Positions 18,081-28,505 of a DNA stretch of 50,662 nt are shown here, piece after piece. The notes below the pieces were generated by a model. The model did not search any database. It saw nothing but the letters and a program-made list of their open reading frames with translations, and had not been told where the DNA came from. The position numbers and the translations under genes are program-made. Position 1 is the first letter of the stretch. Every line of letters starts with the position of its first letter. Origin of the DNA: an uncultured Gammaproteobacteria bacterium (GTDB taxonomy: Bacteria; Pseudomonadota; Gammaproteobacteria; Xanthomonadales; Xanthomonadaceae). The stretch spans positions 1 through 50,662 of the forward strand of contig CAMPGW010000010.1 in the NCBI GenBank assembly GCA_946885735.1. The letters are read 5' to 3'.

Positions 18081-19568
18081 ATGTCCGAAGAAATCCTGAT
18101 CAACGTCACTCCCCGCGAGACCCGGGTCGCCCTGGTCGAGAACGGCATGCTGCAGGAACTGCATATCGAGCGCGCCTCGCGCCGGGGCGTGGTCGGCAAC
18201 GTGTACAAGGGTCGGGTGCAGCGGGTCATGCCCGGCATGCAGGCCGCCTTCGTCGAGATCGGGCTGGAGCGTGCTGCCTTCCTGCACGCCTCCGACATCC
18301 TGCGGCTTCCCCAGGAGCCAGCCGCGGCCGAGCCGGTCGAGGCACCCGTGGCGGCCCTGCCACCGCCCGCCATAACGACCCTGGTGCACGAGGGACAGGA
18401 AATCGTCGTGCAGGTGGTCAAGGATCCGATCGGCAGCAAGGGCGCGCGGCTGACCACGCAGATTTCGATCCCCTCGCGCTACCTGGTGCTTCTGCCGTAC
18501 TCGCGGGTGATCGGCGTGTCGGCGCGCATCGAGGACGAGACCGAACGCTTGCGCCTGAAGGCGATCATGGCCGGATTGGTGAACGGCTCCGCCATGGGCT
18601 ACATCGTGCGCACCAACGCCGAGGGCCAGAGCGAGCAGGCGCTCTCCGAGGACGTCGCCTACCTGCAGCGCGCCTGGGCAATCATCCGCGACGCCAGCGC
18701 CGGCACGCCGGTCGGCAAGCCCATCTACGACGACTTGTCGCTGCCGCTGCGCGCCGTGCGCGACCTGATGGGCGAGGAAGTGGACAAGGTGCGGGTGGAT
18801 TCGCGCGAGACCTTCGACCGCCTGCAGGCCTTCGCCCGCCAGTTCATGCCCGAGCTTGCCGACCGCGTCGAGCACTACACCGGCGCGCGGCCGGTGTTCG
18901 ACCTGTATGGGGTCGAGGACGAGATCCAGCGCGCCATGCTCAAGGAAGTGCCGCTCAAGTCCGGCGGGCACCTGATCGTGGACCAGACCGAGGCGATGAC
19001 CACGGTGGACGTCAACACCGGATCGTTCCTCGGCCAGCGCAACCTCGAGGAGACCGTCTATCGCACCAACCTGGAAGCCGCGCAGGCGGTCGCGCGGCAA
19101 CTGCGGCTGCGCAACCTCGGCGGCATCATCATCATCGATTTCATCGACATGACCGACGAGGAACACAAGCGCCAGGTGCTGCGCACGCTGGAGAAAGGCC
19201 TGGCCCGCGACCATGCCAGGACCGCGGTGCACGACTTCTCGCCCCTCGGCCTGGTGGAGATGACCCGCAAGCGCACCACCGACAGCCTCGAGCGGCAGTT
19301 GTGCGAGCCCTGCCACGAGTGCGGCGGACGCGGCAGCATCAAGACCTGCGAAACCATCGTCTACGAGATATTCCGCGAGATCACCCGCGCGGTGCGGCAG
19401 TTCGAGGCTTCGCAGCTGCTGGTCATCGCCGCGCCCGTGGTGGTCATCAAGATCACCGACGAGGAATCGGCGTCCGTCGCTGAACTCGAGGAATTCCTCG
19501 GCAAGTCCATCCGCTTCCAGGCCGACGACCAGTACGCGCAGGAACAATTCGACGTGGTGCTGCTCTAA
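18081..19568 (+). CDS. rng: Ribonuclease G
   Basis: 495 residues, close to E. coli RNase G (489). The N-terminal S1 domain (about 36-125) is interrupted by a Pro/Ala/Glu-rich insert (76-98). The catalytic DNase I-like part holds TTVDVNTGSFLGQRN and IIIIDFIDM, which carry the two magnesium aspartates. The zinc link CEPC joins to the small domain. The enzyme matures the 5' end of 16S rRNA and turns over some mRNAs. The start MSEEILINVTPRETRVALVENG matches the family. It follows maf, as in many gammaproteobacteria, and yhdP starts three bases after the stop. Confidence 0.96.
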   Translation: MSEEILINVTPRETRVALVENGMLQELHIERASRRGVVGNVYKGRVQRVMPGMQAAFVEIGLERAAFLHASDILRLPQEPAAAEPVEAPVAALPPPAITTLVHEGQEIVVQVVKDPIGSKGARLTTQISIPSRYLVLLPYSRVIGVSARIEDETERLRLKAIMAGLVNGSAMGYIVRTNAEGQSEQALSEDVAYLQRAWAIIRDASAGTPVGKPIYDDLSLPLRAVRDLMGEEVDKVRVDSRETFDRLQAFARQFMPELADRVEHYTGARPVFDLYGVEDEIQRAMLKEVPLKSGGHLIVDQTEAMTTVDVNTGSFLGQRNLEETVYRTNLEAAQAVARQLRLRNLGGIIIIDFIDMTDEEHKRQVLRTLEKGLARDHARTAVHDFSPLGLVEMTRKRTTDSLERQLCEPCHECGGRGSIKTCETIVYEIFREITRAVRQFEASQLLVIAAPVVVIKITDEESASVAELEEFLGKSIRFQADDQYAQEQFDVVLL

Positions 19569-19571
19569 GGC

Positions 19572-22500
19572 GTGGTGACTCCCCTTCGCCGCCGGCTCCG
19601 CCATGCCCGCCGCTGGACAGGCTACGGCTTGCTGGTGGTCCTGATCGCGCTCGCGTTGCTGGTGGGCATCGCCAACCAGATGCTGCCGATGGTCGAGCGC
19701 AACCCGGAACGCATCGCCGCCTGGCTCAGCCAGCGGGTGGGCGAGCCGGTGACGTTTTCGCGGGCACGGGCGGAATGGACCCGGCGCGGGCCGCTGTTCA
19801 CGCTCGACGACCTGCACGTGGGGCGCGGCGCCTCGGAGCTGGCGATCGGACGGGCGCAACTGCAGGTCGCCATGTACTCGGGCCTGCTGCCGGGCCAGCC
19901 GCTGACCGAGCTGAAGATCCGCGATCTGCTGCTGACCCTGGTCCAGGACGGCGACGGCCGCTGGAGCGTCATCGGCTTGCCAGGGCAGGGCAGCGGCGGC
20001 AATGCGCTGGAGCGGCTGGAAGGCTTCGGCGAACTGCAGATCGAGCGCACGCAGCTGACCATCCGCGCGCCGCGGCTCAGGCTCGAACACCACCTGGCGC
20101 GGGTCGACGCCCGCGTGCGCGTCGACGGGCCGCGCCTGCGCGTCGGCGTGGCGGCGCGGGCAAGGGCGGATGGCGCGCCCTTGACGGCCGTGCTCGACGT
20201 GCAGCGGGGCAGCGGCAATGGACTGCTCTGGGTCGGCGGCGAGGAACTGCAGCTTGCGCAATGGCACGAGGCCTTCGCCGCGATCGGCGTGGTGCCCGAG
20301 CAGGGCACGGCCAAGCTCGACGTATGGGCGAGCCTGAGCGATCGTCGCGTTCGCCAGCTGACGGCGCGCGCGGACCTGGCCGAGGTGCGCTTGCGTTCCG
20401 CTCGTCCATTGCGCCTGGCCGATGGCAGCAGCCGGCCCGCGCGGGTGGATTTCGATCGCCTGCAGGCCCTGGGACGTTGGCGCGTCACCGCCAACGGCTG
20501 GCAGCTTGCCGCGCCACGGCTCAATGTCAGCAAGGCCGGTCGCACCGCGCACCTGGACGGCATGCTGGTGGATGGCGGAGAGCGTTTCCTGCTCACCGGC
20601 CCGCAACTCGATCTGTCGCCGCTCGCTTCGATGCTCTCGCTCAGCGACCGGGTGCCGGCTGGCGCGCGCGTCTTCCTGGAACAGGCGCAGCCGCAGGCCG
20701 TGCTTCGGCAGGTCCGCATCGAGGGACGCCGCGGCGGGAGCCTTCGCGGCAGCCTGCAACTCGAACAACTGCGCCTGCATCCCTTCGCGACCCGGCCCGG
20801 CCTGTCGGGTTTGTCCGGCACGTTGCGCTTCGACGAACGCGGCGGCGTCCTCGAGCTGGGTGCGGCGCCGGTGCGTGTCGACTGGCCGGCGGGGCTTCGC
20901 CAGCCGATGCCCTTGCGCCTGAAGGGCCGCATCGTCGCGTGGAGGCAGGCGCCGGGCTGGTCCTTCGGCACCGATGCGCTGCAGCTGCTCGGCGACGGGT
21001 TCGGCGCCAGCGCGCGCGGCGAACTGCACTTCCAGGGCGACGGTTCCGCGCCGTTCGTGGCGATCGCCGCGGACCTGGCGCCAGCGAGCGTGCAGGTGGC
21101 CAAGCGCTTCTGGATCATGCACAAGATGTCCCCGGCCACCGTGCGCTGGCTCGACGGCGCGCTGCAGGCGGGCGAGGTGGCGAACGGCCGCATCGCGATC
21201 GCCGGCGACCTCGACCATTGGCCGTTCCGCAACGGCGAGGGGCGCTTCGATGCGCGCGCGCGCCTTCGCGGCGCCACCGTGCGCTTCGATCCCAAGTGGC
21301 CGGCCGCCGAGGCGATGAACCTCGACCTGGTATTCGACGGTCCCGGGTTCTCCCTCGACGGCAGCGGCGAACTGCGTGGAAACCGCGTCGAGCGCGTCAC
21401 CGGTGGCATCGCCAGCTTCGGTGCGCCGCGCCTGCTGCTCGACATCCACGCGAGATCGCGCGCCGAGCGCCTGCGCGAGATGCTGCTCGCCAGTCCCCTG
21501 CGCGAAACCCATGGTGAACACCTGCGCTCCGCGCGTGTCTGGGGTCCCGCGCAGGTGGACATGGTGCTGGACCTGCCCTTGCGCGAGGGCCTGGGCGAGC
21601 GGCGCATCGAGGGCACGCTCGACCTCAGGGACGCCAGCCTGGCCGACCCGCGCTGGGACATCGCCTTCACCCAGGTCAACGGGCGCACGCGATTCAGCCA
21701 CGCGGGCTTCGCCACCCAGGACCTGAAGGTGCGTTTCGCGCGCCAGCCCGGCGTATTCAACCTTCGCGTAGGCACGGATGCGGGTGATGCATCGCTGGCG
21801 GCGCTTGCGACCCTGGAAGGCCGTTTCGCCGCGGGCACGCTGGTGGACCGCTACCCCGACCTCGCCTGGCTCAAGCCCTGGATGGCAGGCAGCAGCGCCT
21901 GGCGCATCGCCGTGCGGGTTCCGGTGGCGCGCGGGCAGCAGCAGCCGCCGTCGCAGTTGCGCGTATCCAGCGACCTGGTCGGGACCGCGCTGACCTTGCC
22001 CGATCCCCTCCGCAAGCCGGCGGGCGCCGCGCTGGCCCTCGACCTGAGTGCACCGTTGCCGGTCGAAAAGGGCGAATTCGTCCTGCAGCTGGGCGAGCTC
22101 ATGCGGATGCGCGGCCAGATGCGCAAGAACCAGCCGCTCGCCGCAAGCATCACCTTCGGCGGTGTCGCGCCCACTGCGCCGGGCGCATCCGGCATCCACG
22201 TGCGCGGGTCCCTGCCGGTGATGGATGCCACCGGCTGGGTCGCGTTCTCCGGGAAGGGCGATCGCGGCGCGGGCGCGATGCAGTCGGTGGACGTGCGCGC
22301 GGTGCGCATGATCTTCCTGGACCGGCCGTTCGCCGATGCCAGCCTGCAGGTGTCGCGCAACGCGGGGCAGACCAGCATCACCATCAAGGGCAAGGGCATC
22401 GAAGGCAACGTCGAAATCCCTGCTGAAACGTACAAGCCGGTGCAGGGTCGCTTCGCTCGATTGCACCTGGCGGCGGCGGAACCCGCCGCGGGCGGGGCGC

Positions 22501-23414
22501 CGGTGCCGGCTCCCGCCGGCCTGGTGGTCGAGGATCCTTCCGCCCTGCCGCCGCTGCGCTTCAGCATCGCCGACCTGCGGCTGGGCGATGCGCAACTGGG
22601 CAAGGCCGAACTGGCCACCACGCCCTCGTCCAACGGCCTGCGCGTGGACTCCTTCCAGACCCAGGCACGGCATCTTTCGCTCAAGGCGGCCGGCGAATGG
22701 GTGCGCGAAGCCGGCGGCACGCGCTCGAACTTCCGCATCGAGTTCACCGCCGCCAGCCTCGGGCAAATGCTCGATGCACTCGGCTACAAGGACATGGTCG
22801 AAGGCGGCAGGACGCGCGCCACGCTGACCGGCTCCTGGCCGGGTTCCCCCGGCGCCTTCGCGCTGGCGTCCCTGAGCGGCATGCTGAAGGCCGACGTGGG
22901 CGAAGGCAGGTTGCTGGAGGTCGAGCCGGGTGGGTCGGGCCGCGTCCTCGGGCTGCTGAGCCTGGCGGAGATCCCGCGCCGCCTGTCGCTGGACTTCAGC
23001 GACTTCTTCAAGAAGGGCTTCGCCTTCAACACCGCCAAGGGAGAATTCACCTTCAGTGACGGGCTGGCGCGCACCGACGACCTGCGCATCGACGGCCCGG
23101 CCGCGGAAATCCGCGTCAGCGGCGCCACCGGCATGCGCGAGCAGGTCTACGACCAGCGCGTCGAGGTGCTGCCGAAGGCGGGCGGCCTGCTGCCCGCGCT
23201 GGGCATGCTTGCGGGCGGCCCGGCGGGCGCGGCCGTGGGCGCGGTCGCGCAGGCGGTCCTGCAGCAGCCGCTGAAGCAGTCGACGCGCGTGGTGTACGAA
23301 GTCACCGGCCCCTGGCAGAAGCCCGTGGTTCGGGTCGTGGAGAAGGGCCCGGCGCGTCCGGCCGCGCCGGTGCGACCGAAGCCGACGGCGGCCGTTCCGC
23401 CCGGCGTGCCTTGA
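19572..23414 (+). CDS. yhdP: YhdP family AsmA-like envelope protein
   Basis: 1280 residues, the usual size for YhdP. A short basic N-terminus precedes one membrane anchor (about 17-36), then a very long beta-rich periplasmic body and a C-terminal AsmA-like domain with [31 protein letters not shown]. The Pro/Ala-rich tail ends VPPGVP. YhdP, TamB and YdbH together carry phospholipids from inner to outer membrane. The start is one of two consecutive GTG codons (19572 or 19575), immediately after rng. Its stop overlaps the tldD promoter. Confidence 0.92.
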   Translation: MVTPLRRRLRHARRWTGYGLLVVLIALALLVGIANQMLPMVERNPERIAAWLSQRVGEPVTFSRARAEWTRRGPLFTLDDLHVGRGASELAIGRAQLQVAMYSGLLPGQPLTELKIRDLLLTLVQDGDGRWSVIGLPGQGSGGNALERLEGFGELQIERTQLTIRAPRLRLEHHLARVDARVRVDGPRLRVGVAARARADGAPLTAVLDVQRGSGNGLLWVGGEELQLAQWHEAFAAIGVVPEQGTAKLDVWASLSDRRVRQLTARADLAEVRLRSARPLRLADGSSRPARVDFDRLQALGRWRVTANGWQLAAPRLNVSKAGRTAHLDGMLVDGGERFLLTGPQLDLSPLASMLSLSDRVPAGARVFLEQAQPQAVLRQVRIEGRRGGSLRGSLQLEQLRLHPFATRPGLSGLSGTLRFDERGGVLELGAAPVRVDWPAGLRQPMPLRLKGRIVAWRQAPGWSFGTDALQLLGDGFGASARGELHFQGDGSAPFVAIAADLAPASVQVAKRFWIMHKMSPATVRWLDGALQAGEVANGRIAIAGDLDHWPFRNGEGRFDARARLRGATVRFDPKWPAAEAMNLDLVFDGPGFSLDGSGELRGNRVERVTGGIASFGAPRLLLDIHARSRAERLREMLLASPLRETHGEHLRSARVWGPAQVDMVLDLPLREGLGERRIEGTLDLRDASLADPRWDIAFTQVNGRTRFSHAGFATQDLKVRFARQPGVFNLRVGTDAGDASLAALATLEGRFAAGTLVDRYPDLAWLKPWMAGSSAWRIAVRVPVARGQQQPPSQLRVSSDLVGTALTLPDPLRKPAGAALALDLSAPLPVEKGEFVLQLGELMRMRGQMRKNQPLAASITFGGVAPTAPGASGIHVRGSLPVMDATGWVAFSGKGDRGAGAMQSVDVRAVRMIFLDRPFADASLQVSRNAGQTSITIKGKGIEGNVEIPAETYKPVQGRFARLHLAAAEPAAGGAPVPAPAGLVVEDPSALPPLRFSIADLRLGDAQLGKAELATTPSSNGLRVDSFQTQARHLSLKAAGEWVREAGGTRSNFRIEFTAASLGQMLDALGYKDMVEGGRTRATLTGSWPGSPGAFALASLSGMLKADVGEGRLLEVEPGGSGRVLGLLSLAEIPRRLSLDFSDFFKKGFAFNTAKGEFTFSDGLARTDDLRIDGPAAEIRVSGATGMREQVYDQRVEVLPKAGGLLPALGMLAGGPAGAAVGAVAQAVLQQPLKQSTRVVYEVTGPWQKPVVRVVEKGPARPAAPVRPKPTAAVPPGVP

Positions 23415-23440
23415 TTCGTGGCGCGGCGCCGCAATCTAGT
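23411..23440 (+). promoter_or_regulatory. Candidate promoter of tldD
   Basis: TTGATT, 18 bases, TCTAGT, with four of six consensus matches in each box. The -35 overlaps the yhdP stop codon. The tldD ATG lies 24 bases downstream with a CAGGCAGGA ribosome site. Confidence 0.4.
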
Positions 23441-23464
23441 TTCGATGTTTCCGCAGGCAGGACC

Positions 23465-24907
23465 ATGAACGACACCCTCGCGCTCGCGCAATCCAGGCTC
23501 CTGGCTCCGACCGGGATGGACCTTTCCCTGGTCGACCAGGCCTTCGGTCGGCTGATGGGCCCGGGCGTCGACTTCGGCGACCTGTATTTCCAGCACAGCC
23601 GGCGCGAAAGCTGGACGGTGGAAGACGGCATCGTCAAGGACGGCGCGCATTCCATCGAGCAGGGCGTGGGCGTGCGGGCGATCAGCGGCGAGCGCACCGG
23701 CTTCGCCTACTCCGACGACATCCGTGCCGAAGCGCTGATCGAGTCGGCGGGCGCGGCGCGCGCGATCAGCCGCGACGGCAACGTCAGCGGCGCCGGCCAG
23801 CGCGTCGTCATCGGCGGTCGCCAGCTGTATGCGCCGGAAGATCCGATCGAAGGCATGCCGGCGGAACAGAAGGTGGCGGCGCTGCGCGAGATCGATGCCT
23901 TCCTGCGCGCGGCAGATCCTCGCGTCAAGCAGGTCATCGTGAGCCTGAGCGGCGCGCTCGACACGGTGCTGGTCGCGCGCAGCGACGGCGTGCTCGCCGC
24001 CGACGTGCGGCCGCTGGTGCGCTTCAACGCGCAGGTGTTCGTGGAGGAGAACGGTCGCCGCGAATCGGGATATGCCGGCTGCGGCGGCCGCCATTCCTAT
24101 CGGCAGATGTTCGACGACGGCCGGCCGCTGCAGGCCGCGCGCGAAGCCCTTCGGCAGGCCCTGGTGGCCCTTGAGGCCATGGATGCACCCGCCGGCGTCA
24201 TGCCGGTCGTGCTGGGCCCGGGTTGGCCCGGCGTGCTGTTGCACGAGGCCGTGGGCCACGGCCTGGAGGGCGACTTCAACCGCAAGGGCACCTCGGTGTA
24301 TTCCAACCGCATCGGCGAGCGCGTGGCTGCGCCCGGCGTCACCATCGTGGACGACGGCACGCTGGCGGCGCGCCGCGGCTCGCTCAACATCGACGACGAG
24401 GGCACGCCGACGCAGTGCACCACGCTGATCGAGGACGGCATCCTGCGCGGCTACCTGCAGGACACGCTCAACGCGCGGTTGATGGGCATGGCGCCCACCG
24501 GCAACGGCCGCCGCGAGAGCTTCGCGCACCTGCCGATGCCGCGCATGACCAACACCTACATGCTGGCCGGCCACCACGACCCGGAGGAAATGATCGCCTC
24601 GGTGGAGCGTGGCCTGTACGCGCCGAACTTCGGCGGCGGCCAGGTGGACATCACCAGCGGCAAGTTCGTGTTCTCGGCCAGCGAGGCCTACCTGATCGAG
24701 AACGGCAAGGTCACCCGGCCGGTGAAGGGTGCGACGCTGATCGGCAACGGTCCCGAGACGATGAACCGCGTCAGCATGGTCGGCCGCGACCTGCAGCTGG
24801 ACGCCGGCGTGGGCGTTTGCGGCAAGGACGGGCAGAGCGTACCGGTGGGCGTCGGCCAGCCTTCGCTGAAGATCGACGCGATGACCGTGGGCGGGACGCG
24901 TGCCTGA
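23465..24907 (+). CDS. tldD: Metalloprotease TldD
   Basis: 480 residues, the normal TldD length. The zinc site HEAVGH (260-265) continues into [10 protein letters not shown]. TldD forms a heterodimer with PmbA/TldE, which here lies two genes downstream. In E. coli the pair trims the microcin B17 leader and degrades the unfolded antitoxin CcdA; the housekeeping substrate elsewhere is unclear. The ATG at 23465 has a good ribosome site; the earlier in-frame start at 23411 overlaps the promoter and yhdP. The gene converges with darP two bases away. Confidence 0.95.
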   Translation: MNDTLALAQSRLLAPTGMDLSLVDQAFGRLMGPGVDFGDLYFQHSRRESWTVEDGIVKDGAHSIEQGVGVRAISGERTGFAYSDDIRAEALIESAGAARAISRDGNVSGAGQRVVIGGRQLYAPEDPIEGMPAEQKVAALREIDAFLRAADPRVKQVIVSLSGALDTVLVARSDGVLAADVRPLVRFNAQVFVEENGRRESGYAGCGGRHSYRQMFDDGRPLQAAREALRQALVALEAMDAPAGVMPVVLGPGWPGVLLHEAVGHGLEGDFNRKGTSVYSNRIGERVAAPGVTIVDDGTLAARRGSLNIDDEGTPTQCTTLIEDGILRGYLQDTLNARLMGMAPTGNGRRESFAHLPMPRMTNTYMLAGHHDPEEMIASVERGLYAPNFGGGQVDITSGKFVFSASEAYLIENGKVTRPVKGATLIGNGPETMNRVSMVGRDLQLDAGVGVCGKDGQSVPVGVGQPSLKIDAMTVGGTRA

Positions 24908-24909
24908 AC

Positions 24910-25470
24910 CTACGGCGCCCCGTCGTCGCCCGCGGCGCCGTCGTCGCCTTCCTCGAGCGCGCGCAGGCGCCGGAACAATTCGCGCTGCGCGTGCGGCGGG
25001 CGGTTGCGAAGGCGCTCCTCGCGCGCATTGCGCACCAGCTGCCGCAACTGCTGGCGGTCGGCCCGGGGGTGCGCATGCAACAACTCCGCCAGCGCCTCGT
25101 CGCCCTCGGCGATCAAGCGCTCACGCAGGGCCTCGACGCGATGCAACGCGGCGGCCTCGCGGCGCGAGTCGGACTTGTCGTGCTCGAGCGCGGCGCGGAC
25201 CGACTCCAGCGCGTCGTCATCCTGCTTGCGAAGTTGCTTGGCCAGGAACCCGACCGCGCGCTTGCGGGCGATCTGCGCCGTGATCTTCTGCGCGGCGAGC
25301 GCGGCCTCGAGCACGTTGTCGGCCAGGGCCATCTGCGCGAGGCGCGCAGCGGGCTGTTCCACCAGCCGGTGCGCCAGGTCCAGCACGGCCAGCGCCTCGC
25401 GCCGCTGCTCGCCGCGGCTGGGTCCGTAGTAATCGCCTGAATCGTCGTCAACGCCGCGCATCGGGTTCAT
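24910..25470 (-). CDS. darP: Ribosome biogenesis factor DarP (YjgA, DUF615)
   Basis: 186 residues, mostly helical and highly charged. The conserved core AEGDEALAELLHAHPRADRQQLRQLVRNAREE aligns with E. coli DarP (about 183 residues). DarP assists late 50S subunit assembly, acting near the peptidyl transferase centre. Possible starts are at 25491, 25470 and 25461. The middle one has GGTGGAG upstream, although close, and gives the expected length. It is divergent from pmbA and tail-to-tail with tldD, the arrangement often seen with pmbA. Confidence 0.92.
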   Translation of the reverse strand: MNPMRGVDDDSGDYYGPSRGEQRREALAVLDLAHRLVEQPAARLAQMALADNVLEAALAAQKITAQIARKRAVGFLAKQLRKQDDDALESVRAALEHDKSDSRREAAALHRVEALRERLIAEGDEALAELLHAHPRADRQQLRQLVRNAREERLRNRPPHAQRELFRRLRALEEGDDGAAGDDGAP

Positions 25471-25494
25471 CAACTCCACCGGTTCGCGCATAGT

Positions 25495-26856
25495 ATGGAC
25501 ATGAGCATGGACATCACCAAATCCCGCCCCGACACCGATGCGCAGCGGCTGCAAGGCCTGGCGGCGCGCGTGCTGGAACTCGCCAAGGCCCGCGGCGCCA
25601 GCCAGGCCGAGGTGTCCATCAGCGAGGACAGCGGCCTGTCGGTGAACGTGCGGATGGGCGAGGTGGAGACCGTCGAGCGCACCCGCGACCGTGGCGTGTC
25701 CCTGACGGTGTACTTCGGCGGCAAGCGTGCCAGCGCCAGCACGGCCGACCTGCAGCCCGGCAGCCTGGAAGCCACGGTCGACCAGGCCTGCGCGATCGCC
25801 CGCTTCACCGAGGAGGATCCGGCCGCCGGCCTGGCCGATGCCGACCTGATGGCACGGCAGTTGCGTGACTTCGATCAGTGGCATCCCTGGGACGTCGATG
25901 CCGACGACGCGATCGCGCTGGCGCTGGCGGCCGAGCAGCGCGGGCGCGACAGCGACCCGCGCATCAGCAACTCCGACGGCGCCGCGGTCAATACCGGCAC
26001 CAGCGTGGCCTGCTATGCCAACAGCCATGGCTTCAGCGGCGTGGAGCGCAGCACCAGCCATTCGATCAGCTGTTCGCTGATCGCCGGCAAGGGCGACGGC
26101 ATGCAGCGCGACTACTGGTACACGACCGCGCTGGCGTCGGCCGAGCTGGAGTCGCCCGCGGCGGTCGGGCGGCGCGCCGCCGAACGCACGGTCGCGCGAC
26201 TCGACCCGCGCTCCGCGCCCACCGGCGACTTCCCGGTCCTGTTCTCGCCCGAGACCGCACGCAGCCTCATCGGCCATCTGATAGGCGCGGTGTCGGGCGG
26301 GGCGCTGTACCGTCGTGCCAGTTTCCTGGTGGACGCGGCCGGCACGAAGCTGTTCCCCGACTGGTTCGCGATCGACGAGGACCCGCTGGTGATGCGCGGT
26401 TTCCGCTCGGCGTCCTTCGACGCCGAGGGCGTGGCCACGCGCCGGCAGCCGCTGGTGCGCGAGGGCGTGCTGGAGCGCTACGTGCTCGGCAGTTATTCGG
26501 CACGCAAGCTCGGCCTGCAGACCACGGCCAATGCCGGTGGCGTGCACAACCTGCACGTGAGCGCGAACGCCGGCGACCGCGACTCCATCGCCCGCGGCAT
26601 GTCCCGCGGCTTGCTGGTGACCGACCTGATGGGGCAGGGCGTGAACACCATCACCGGCGATTACTCGCGCGGCGCCGCAGGGTTCTGGATCGAGAACGGT
26701 GAAATCGCCTATCCGGTCGATGAAATCACGATCGCCGGCAACCTGCGCGACATGTTCGCGGCCGTCGAGGCGGTCGGGTCCGACGTGGACCGTCGCTCGC
26801 ACGTCGGCGTCGGCTCGATCCTGGTGGGCAGGATGACGGTGGCCGGCGAGGCCTGA
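25495..26856 (+). CDS. pmbA: Metalloprotease partner PmbA (TldE)
   Basis: 453 residues. Non-catalytic partner of TldD, to which it is related; it lacks HExxxH, as expected for PmbA. Landmarks are VNVRMGEVETVERTRDRG near the start and RGAAGFWIENGEIAYPVDEITIAGNL near the end. Starts at 25495, 25501 and 25507 are all ATG and none has a ribosome site. The region TAGTAT just before them could be a -10 box giving a leaderless or near-leaderless transcript, in which case 25507 would be favoured. Confidence 0.95.
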   Translation: MDMSMDITKSRPDTDAQRLQGLAARVLELAKARGASQAEVSISEDSGLSVNVRMGEVETVERTRDRGVSLTVYFGGKRASASTADLQPGSLEATVDQACAIARFTEEDPAAGLADADLMARQLRDFDQWHPWDVDADDAIALALAAEQRGRDSDPRISNSDGAAVNTGTSVACYANSHGFSGVERSTSHSISCSLIAGKGDGMQRDYWYTTALASAELESPAAVGRRAAERTVARLDPRSAPTGDFPVLFSPETARSLIGHLIGAVSGGALYRRASFLVDAAGTKLFPDWFAIDEDPLVMRGFRSASFDAEGVATRRQPLVREGVLERYVLGSYSARKLGLQTTANAGGVHNLHVSANAGDRDSIARGMSRGLLVTDLMGQGVNTITGDYSRGAAGFWIENGEIAYPVDEITIAGNLRDMFAAVEAVGSDVDRRSHVGVGSILVGRMTVAGEA

Positions 26857-26863
26857 GCCGTTC

Positions 26864-26892
26864 TTGACACCCGTGGCGCGGAAGTGGACAGT
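26864..26892 (+). promoter_or_regulatory. Candidate promoter of the DUF4870 gene
   Basis: A perfect TTGACA -35 box, 17 bases, then a weak GACAGT. It lies 8 bases after the pmbA stop and would give a leader of about 35 bases before the ATG at 26935. Confidence 0.35.
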
Positions 26893-26934
26893 CCCTTCGT
26901 GCACGCCGGGTGCGCCACCACAGGGGAAAACACG

Positions 26935-27342
26935 ATGTCCGAACCCAACGAATACATGACCCCGCCGCCCCCGCCGAGCGGCGGCACGCCGGGCGCCGAG
27001 GAGCGGCAGTGGGCGATGTTCGCGCACCTGTCGGCGATCGTCGCCGCGGTCATCGGGCTGAGCTTCCTCGGCCCGCTGATCATCTGGCTGGTCAAGAAGG
27101 ACACGATGCCCTTCGTCGACGACCAGGGCAAGGAAGCGCTGAACTTCAACATCACCGTGCTGATCGTGTTCGCGATCCTGTGGATCCTGACCTTCATCAC
27201 CTTCGGCATCGGCATCCTGCTGACCGGTCCGCTGATGTTCATCGTCGGCCTGGCGGCGCTGGTGCTGGTGATCATCGCCGGCATCAAGGCCAACGAGGGC
27301 GTGGCCTACCGGTATCCGTTCGCGATCCGGCTGGTCAAGTAG
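26935..27342 (+). CDS. DUF4870 small membrane protein
   Basis: 135 residues. The Pro-rich start is followed by EERQWAMFAHLSAIVAAVIG, typical of DUF4870. Three membrane segments follow (about 30-52, 70-92 and 95-118), with DDQGKEALNFNI between the first two, also a family hallmark. Function is unknown. The ATG has a strong AGGGGA ribosome site. Its own promoter and a stem-loop after the stop suggest a single-gene unit, converging with ispA. Confidence 0.87.
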   Translation: MSEPNEYMTPPPPPSGGTPGAEERQWAMFAHLSAIVAAVIGLSFLGPLIIWLVKKDTMPFVDDQGKEALNFNITVLIVFAILWILTFITFGIGILLTGPLMFIVGLAALVLVIIAGIKANEGVAYRYPFAIRLVK

Positions 27343-27352
27343 GTTTCGATCC

Positions 27353-27377
27353 TCGCCCGGTCAGTGCGACCGGGCGA
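27353..27377. terminator. Stem-loop between convergent genes
   Basis: A 10-base perfect inverted repeat (TCGCCCGGTC and its complement) with a five-base loop lies between the DUF4870 stop and the ispA 3' end, covering the ispA stop codon. It lacks a T-run on either strand, so it is a weak terminator candidate at best. Confidence 0.3.
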
Positions 27378-28230
27378 TGGCGAAGGCGGCGAGCGAGCGC
27401 AACGCGTCCGCCCGCTGGTCCAGCGACGCCAGTGCCTGTTGCATCCCCGCCGCCAGCGACTGCAGGCGATCGCGCGCGGCATCGGCGCCGAGCAGGTGCA
27501 CATAGGTCGCCTTGCCCTGGGCCGCATCCTTGCCGGCGGTCTTGCCGAGCTGCGCGGCCTCGCCTTCGACGTCCAGCAGGTCGTCGCGGATCTGGAAGGC
27601 CAGTCCGAGCTGGTCGGCGAAACCATCGAGCAGCACGCGCGTGGCAGGGTCCGATTCCGCGGCCAGCGCGCCCAGCCTTACGGCCGCACGGATGAGCGCA
27701 CCGGTCTTGAGCGAGTGCAGGTGCTCGAGCGCGACGACATCGTCGGCCCGGCCCTGCATGTCGAGCGATTGCCCCGCGCACATGCCCGCGGCGCCGCTGG
27801 CGCTCGCGAGCTCGCGAACCTGGGCGATGCGCGCGTCCGACGACAGGTCCGAGCCCGCGAGCACCTCGAAGGCCAGGGCCTGCAAGGCATCGCCGGCGAG
27901 AATGGCGGTGGCCTCGTCGAAGGCGATGTGCACGGTGGGCTGGCCGCGGCGTAGTGCGTCGTCGTCCATCGCCGGCAGGTCGTCGTGGACCAGGGAGAAC
28001 GCGTGCACCAGCTCGACCGCCACCGCGGCCGGGTCGAGCCGGGCGGACTCGAGGCCACAAGCCTCGCCCGTGGCATAGACCAGCAGGGCGCGCAGGCGCT
28101 TGCCGCCGCCGAGGCTGGCGTGTCGCATCGCCTCGCGCAGCCTGGGCTCGGTGGCGCCGGCGTCGATGGCGCGTGCCAGGGCCCCTTCCACGCGTTCGCG
28201 CCATGGCGCGAACGAGGGCTCAGCTGCCAT
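27361..28230 (-). CDS. ispA: Farnesyl diphosphate synthase
   Basis: 289 residues. First aspartate-rich motif DDLPAMD at 83-89 with the two-residue insert typical of bacterial FPP synthases; second motif [12 protein letters not shown]. The [10 protein letters not shown] diphosphate-binding stretch is at 41-50. It condenses IPP with DMAPP and geranyl-PP to farnesyl-PP, feeding UppS and Dxr-pathway products also encoded in this window. Its ATG lies 11 bases inside xseB, as is common for the xseB-ispA pair. Confidence 0.95.
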   Translation of the reverse strand: MAAEPSFAPWRERVEGALARAIDAGATEPRLREAMRHASLGGGKRLRALLVYATGEACGLESARLDPAAVAVELVHAFSLVHDDLPAMDDDALRRGQPTVHIAFDEATAILAGDALQALAFEVLAGSDLSSDARIAQVRELASASGAAGMCAGQSLDMQGRADDVVALEHLHSLKTGALIRAAVRLGALAAESDPATRVLLDGFADQLGLAFQIRDDLLDVEGEAAQLGKTAGKDAAQGKATYVHLLGADAARDRLQSLAAGMQQALASLDQRADALRSLAAFAIARSH

Positions 28231-28474
28231 GGGGCAGGAAGTCTTCCGCCGAGTCCGGGTGGGCGGGGTCGGCGAGCAGGCGCACGCGCTGCTCTGCCTG
28301 CTCGAGCGCCTTCTGGCATTCGCGATAGAGCGCGATGCCGCGCTCGTAGGCGGCCAGCGATTCGTCGAGGCTCTGCTCGCCCTTCTCCATCTTCTGGACC
28401 AGCTGTTCGAGCTCGTCCAGGGCGCGCTCGAAGTTGGCCACGGCCGAGGCGGGACTGTCGGGGGGCGTGCTCAT
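28220..28474 (-). CDS. xseB: Exodeoxyribonuclease VII small subunit
   Basis: 84 residues, all helical, with the family core [33 protein letters not shown]. XseB binds XseA to form the single-strand DNA nuclease exonuclease VII; xseA is not in the window. The start at 28474 gives the usual length. It overlaps the ispA start by 11 bases and follows tilS after 31 bases. Confidence 0.95.
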   Translation of the reverse strand: MSTPPDSPASAVANFERALDELEQLVQKMEKGEQSLDESLAAYERGIALYRECQKALEQAEQRVRLLADPAHPDSAEDFLPHGS

Positions 28475-28505
28475 GGCGCCAGTGTGAAGTGCACGCGCAG
28501 GGTGG

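Noticed and set aside
17829..22766. A 1645-codon open frame on the minus strand opposite rng and yhdP
   Set aside because: Its translation is Arg/Gly/His/Val-rich low-complexity sequence without any motif, while the opposite strand encodes clear RNase G and YhdP. Long antisense frames are expected at this GC content.
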